A stretch of DNA of 7,119 nucleotides, taken from positions 1 to 7,119 of the forward strand of contig CAAGKD010000070.1 in the NCBI GenBank assembly GCA_900770335.1, read 5' to 3'. Source of the DNA: an uncultured Sutterella sp. Lineage in GTDB: Bacteria; Pseudomonadota; Gammaproteobacteria; Burkholderiales; Burkholderiaceae_F. Below the pieces are notes generated by a model. That model had not been told where the DNA came from. It saw nothing but the letters and a program-made list of their open reading frames with translations, and made no database searches. The position numbers and the translations under genes were made by a program. Each line of letters begins with the position of its first letter. Within the stretch, counting starts at the first letter, position 1. This document shows, one piece after another, positions 4,147-7,119 of this stretch.

Positions 4147-6790
4147 ATGAGCGAAAGAGAACCGCAGGAGGAAGTGCTCGGAGCAATTCTCGAGGAGCTC
4201 CGGCAGGTGCGCCGGGAGCTCGCGGAGATCCGTGGACGGCTGGGGCTTTCTCCGGCGGATAAGGCGACGAAGGCGGCTGATGCGGCTGAAGCGCTGTGTC
4301 CTGCGCCGGAGTCTTCCCGCGCTCCGGCTTTACAGGTCCGGCCTGCGATGCCCATCGTTCCCGCCGCGCCGGCATCGCCTGCCGCACCTGCCGCACCTGT
4401 CGCACAGGCGGCCGACCCCGACGGCTGGACCGAGCCGACCGTCCCGGAGGCGGACATCCCGACCGCCGAGAAGATCCGCATCTTCCGGGAGCTCTTCACG
4501 GGGCGGACGGACGTCTACGCGACGCGCTGGCTATTCGCCGCACTGCCTCAACCGCTTCGACCGGACGCTCTGCCGCGTCAAGGAGACGCACTGCAAGGAC
4601 TGTCCCAACCGTCGTCATGACGCCTTCACGGACGAGGCGGTGCGAAACCACCTCTCCGGGAGAATCATCGCGGGCGCCTATCCGCTCCTTGAAGACTCGA
4701 CCTGCCGCTTCGTCGTTCTCGGCTTCGATGACGAGAAGTGGCGCGAGGACGCGCGGGCGGTGATCCGCGCGGCCCGCCGGCATGACCTTCCCGTCGTGCC
4801 GGAGATCTCGCGCTCGGGCGAAGGCATGCACCTCTGGCTCTTCTTCGCCCGTCCGATTCCGGCCGCTGCCGCCCGCCGCGCGGCGGACCGGCTCCTGTCC
4901 CTCGCGATCGCCGAAGGCGGCGGCCTCGGGCTCGAGAGCTTCGACCGCATCATCCCGTGCCAGGACGCGATGCCCGAGAGCGGCTACGGGAACCTCGTCG
5001 CGCTGCCGCTCCAGTTCGGGCCGAGGCAGATGGGGCGGTCGGTCTTCACCGACGACGAGCTCAACGTCATCCCGCGCCCCTGGCGGTTTCTCAGGACCGT
5101 CCGGAGGCTCTCCGAGGAGGAGGCCGAGGCCTTCCTGACGCGCACGGACGAGGCGGTGCCGGCGGTCCCTGCGAACGCCGGGCGGAGCGGCGGAAGGTCA
5201 GCGAAGGCCCCGGCCGCCGCGGACGATCTCGCCTTCGAGCTCGAGGCAGAGACGCTTCCCTGGGAGCACTGCCTTCCGAAGCGGGCGCTCACTCCTGCTC
5301 CAGGCGTCACGACGCTTCACGTGCGGCTTGACGACGCGGTCTACTTCCGCCGCGAGGAGCTCGGCGACGCCCTGCGCCTCGCGCTCATCCGGCTCGCGAG
5401 TTTCGTGAATCCCGCCTTTCTCAAGGCGCAGGCCCAGCGCCGGGCCGTGTGGTCCGGGAGCGCTCCGCTGCCGCGGTTCCTCTCCTACGCGCGCGTCTTT
5501 CCGGACGCGGTCTCGGTGCCGGCGGGGCTGCTGCCCGCCGTTCGGCGGCTGCTCGAGGAGAACGGCATCCCGGCGGCGTTCGAGGACGCGCGCACGGAGG
5601 GCGCGAAGCTCTCCGTCGCGTTCGACGGAACCCTCCGGCCCGAGCAGGAGCGGATCCTCGCGACCGTACTGCGCTCGGAGCGCGGCATCGTCATCGCGCC
5701 CACGGGGTTCGGGAAGACCGTCTTCGCGATGCGGCTCATCTCCGAGCGCCGGGTGAGCACGCTGATCCTGCTCAACAACCGGACGCTCTGCGGGCAGTGG
5801 CGCGAGGCGGCGAAGCGCTTCCTAGGGCTTGACGACGACCAGGTGGGCGAATGGTGCGGCACGAAGCGCCGGCAGACCCGGTGCGTGGACGTGGCGCTCT
5901 ACCAGAGCCTCAGGAACCTCGACGACGCCGAGGCGAGGGCGTTCCTCTCGGGCTACGGGCAGGTCATCGTCGACGAGTGCCACCATGCCGGAAGCGGCAC
6001 CTTCGGGAACGTCCTCGCGCTCTCGCCCTCTCGCTTCATGCTCGGCCTCACGGCGACGCTGCGGCGCGAGGACGGCCTCGAGCGCGGCATCCGGATGCTG
6101 ATCGGGCCGGTGGCCGCGCGCGTGAAGCCCTCGTCCGCTTATCCGATCTACCTCGACGTGCTGCGCTCCGAACCCCTGACGGGCGTGAAGACGGAGGCCG
6201 CCTCGCACGCTGAGCTCCTCAACCTTCTCGCCGCGGATGCGGAGCGAAACCGCAGGCTCCTCGAGCGCATCCGCGAGCTCGCTCGCGCGGGCCGCAGGAT
6301 TCTCGTTCTCACGTCGCGCCGGGACCATCAGGTGCTCCTCGCCCGCGCGCTCGAAGGCGAGACGCCCAATCTCTTCGTGCTCTCCTCGAGCCTCAGGGAC
6401 CGCGAGCGCGAGGCGCTGATGGAGAGGCTTGCGGCGCTTCCTGAATCCGCGCCCAGGCTCATCCTCGCCACAGGGCAGATCGCGGGGGAGGGCTTTGATC
6501 ACGCGCCCTTGGACACGCTCGTCCTGGGGCTGCCGATCCGGGGTGAGCAGGTGCTCACGCAGTACGTCGGGCGCGTGCTGCGGCTCATGACCGCCAAGCG
6601 TTCTGTGATCCTCGTCGACGTCGTCGATGCGGGCCTCGCGATGTTTGAGCGCCAGTGGATGCGCCGGCAGAAGTTCTACCGCGCGCTCGGCGTCGTCTTC
6701 GGCGGGGACCGCGAGACGATGATGTCGGGCGGGACGCTCTTTGACGAGGCGCCGGGGGCCCTTGAGACGGGAGCGCCGGCGCAGGAGTGA
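4147..6790 (+). pseudogene. AEP primase-SF2 helicase fusion (TOTE-type), split by a frameshift at about 4530
   Basis: If rejoined the protein is about 880 residues. The first 128 codons (4147-4530) give a helical, possibly coiled-coil N-terminus (EELRQVRRELAEIRGRLGL), a Pro/Ala linker and the start of the primase domain, KIRIFRELFTGRTDVYATRW. Frame 1 then stops at 4618-4620, while frame 2 continues from 4529/4532 with YSPHC... to the stop at 6788-6790. The primase part has a zinc-like Cx8Cx6CxxC set (residues 133-152 of the joined product), SRSGEGMHLW with the catalytic-type histidine (228) and SFDRIIPCQD (265-273). Its DxD motif reads GFD (G192). The XPB/Rad25-like helicase part has Walker A APTGFGKT (K523), DECHH (609-613), TAT (635) and motif VI QYVGRVLR (805-812). 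Such fusions are assigned to TOTE conflict systems thought to act on foreign nucleic acid; the role here is inferred. The downstream piece might be translated from an internal start. A sequencing error is the alternative to real inactivation. Confidence 0.8.
4380..4406 (+). repeat. Three-unit 9-bp tandem repeat in the Pro/Ala linker
   Basis: TGCCGCACC occurs twice in a row (4380-4388, 4389-4397), followed by a diverged unit, TGTCGCACA (4398-4406). It keeps the reading frame and encodes the end of an Ala-Pro-rich linker (about residues 62-90) between the N-terminal helix and the primase domain. Such units change copy number by replication slippage without breaking the frame. Confidence 0.6.
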
Positions 6791-6802
6791 ATCTTGGGAC
6801 CG

Positions 6803-6826
6803 GGCGTCGGGAAGCCTCCCGACGCC
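6803..6826. terminator. Stem-loop between convergent helicase and aldehyde dehydrogenase genes
   Basis: GGCGTCGGGA (6803-6812) pairs perfectly with TCCCGACGCC (6817-6826) around a four-base loop. It lies 12 bases after the helicase stop and 9 bases after the dehydrogenase stop, so it can serve both strands. Neither side has a T-run, so termination would be weak or factor-assisted. Confidence 0.5.
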
Positions 6827-6835
6827 TCCAATGAC

Positions 6836-7119
6836 TCAGAAGGTGGTGCGGTCGAACACGGCCTTGAGCTGCGTGAACTCCATGAGGTCGTACACGCCGC
6901 CCTCGCGGCCGATGCCGCTCGCGCCGTAGCCGCCGAAGGGGGCCGCGACGTCGCGCGGGCCGTCGTTGACGTAGACGTTGCCCGAGCGGATGCGGCGGGC
7001 GACCGCGACGGCCTCCTTGCGGCTCGTCCCCCAGACCATGGCGTTGAGGCCGTAGATGGTGGCGTTGGCAAGCTCGACGGCCTCGTCGACGGTGTCGGAG
7101 ATCGGGAGAGCGGCGGGGA
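6836..7119 (-). CDS. Aldehyde dehydrogenase family protein, C-terminal part (5' end outside window)
   Basis: The minus strand is open from the window edge to TGA at 6836-6838 and encodes 93 complete residues. The family C-terminus is clear: DTVDEAVELANATIYGLNA corresponds to the 'd.deAv..aN...YGL.a' helix, VWGTSRKEAVAVARRIRSG to the next helix, and APFGGYGASGIGREGG to the conserved 'PFGG.k.SG.GrE.G' near the end. This superfamily oxidises aldehydes to carboxylic acids with NAD(P)+ in the cytoplasm. The catalytic Cys and Glu and the cofactor site lie outside the window, so the substrate cannot be judged. Internal ATG codons near 7039 are not the start because the conserved sequence continues upstream. 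The gene is convergent with the primase-helicase. Confidence 0.92.
   Translation of the reverse strand, partial: PAALPISDTVDEAVELANATIYGLNAMVWGTSRKEAVAVARRIRSGNVYVNDGPRDVAAPFGGYGASGIGREGGVYDLMEFTQLKAVFDRTTF

Noticed and set aside
4232..4528. Open frame 2 upstream of the frameshift as the true N-terminus of the helicase
   Set aside because: Its translation is Arg/Pro/Ser-rich noise, whereas frame 1 over the same bases encodes a helix, a linker and the conserved primase opening preceded by a strong ribosome site.
4513..4540. Programmed ribosomal frameshift as the explanation for the split primase gene
   Set aside because: No slippery heptamer or internal Shine-Dalgarno stimulator is seen, and several conserved residues appear to be missing, which fits a deletion better.
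5822..6502. Minus-strand 226-codon open frame opposite the helicase domain
   Set aside because: It overlaps helicase motifs DECHH and TAT on the other strand; it is a GC-bias shadow without recognisable domains.

Overview
The window is GC-rich, with G or C at most third codon positions and leucine mostly CTC. It reads as an ordinary chromosomal stretch of a high-GC bacterium that contains a small accessory patch. A citrate/dicarboxylate-type DASS permease, a GntR/UTRA regulator, a BrnQ carrier and an aldehyde dehydrogenase fit a heterotrophic, amino-acid and organic-acid using bacterium. A gut betaproteobacterium of the Sutterella type is my best guess from family content and base composition, but no rRNA or other phylogenetic marker is present, so this is weak.

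Layout, left to right. (1) 1-528, plus strand: C-terminal part of a DASS (SLC13-like) anion permease. It is followed by two strong hairpins, the second a classical intrinsic terminator (600-633). (2) 684-1487, plus strand: complete GntR-family regulator of the HutC/UTRA class. A stem-loop uses its own stop codon as one arm. (3) 1526-2505: a poorly packed accessory patch. About 370 bases carry no gene I can support. Two small minus-strand genes then lie in tandem: a HicB-type antitoxin with its C-terminal helix-turn-helix but no conventional start codon (2077-2505), and a 47-residue peptide that looks like a HicB remnant lacking its middle (1895-2038). No HicA toxin is visible. (4) 2506-2707: divergent control region with an AT-rich island, an inverted repeat over the presumed hicB -10 box, a perfect 16-bp palindrome and a candidate brnQ promoter. 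(5) 2708-4066, plus strand: complete brnQ, a branched-chain amino acid:cation symporter. (6) 4147-6790, plus strand: a large primase-helicase fusion, with an archaeo-eukaryotic primase (AEP) domain of the type found in so-called TOTE conflict systems followed by an XPB/Rad25-like SF2 helicase. It is split by one frameshift near 4530, and its first primase metal-binding aspartate appears to be glycine. (7) 6836-7119, minus strand: C-terminal end of an aldehyde dehydrogenase, convergent with the helicase. A perfect 10-bp stem-loop lies between them.

The transporter and GntR genes may form a catabolite-uptake and regulation pair, although a terminator separates them. brnQ and the aldehyde dehydrogenase are metabolic backbone genes. 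The two likely horizontally acquired elements are the solitary HicB pair and the primase-helicase. Both show signs of decay or altered activity: loss of a start codon, no toxin partner, an internal deletion, a frameshift and a changed active-site residue. I see no tRNA, rRNA, CRISPR array, complete insertion sequence or replication origin.
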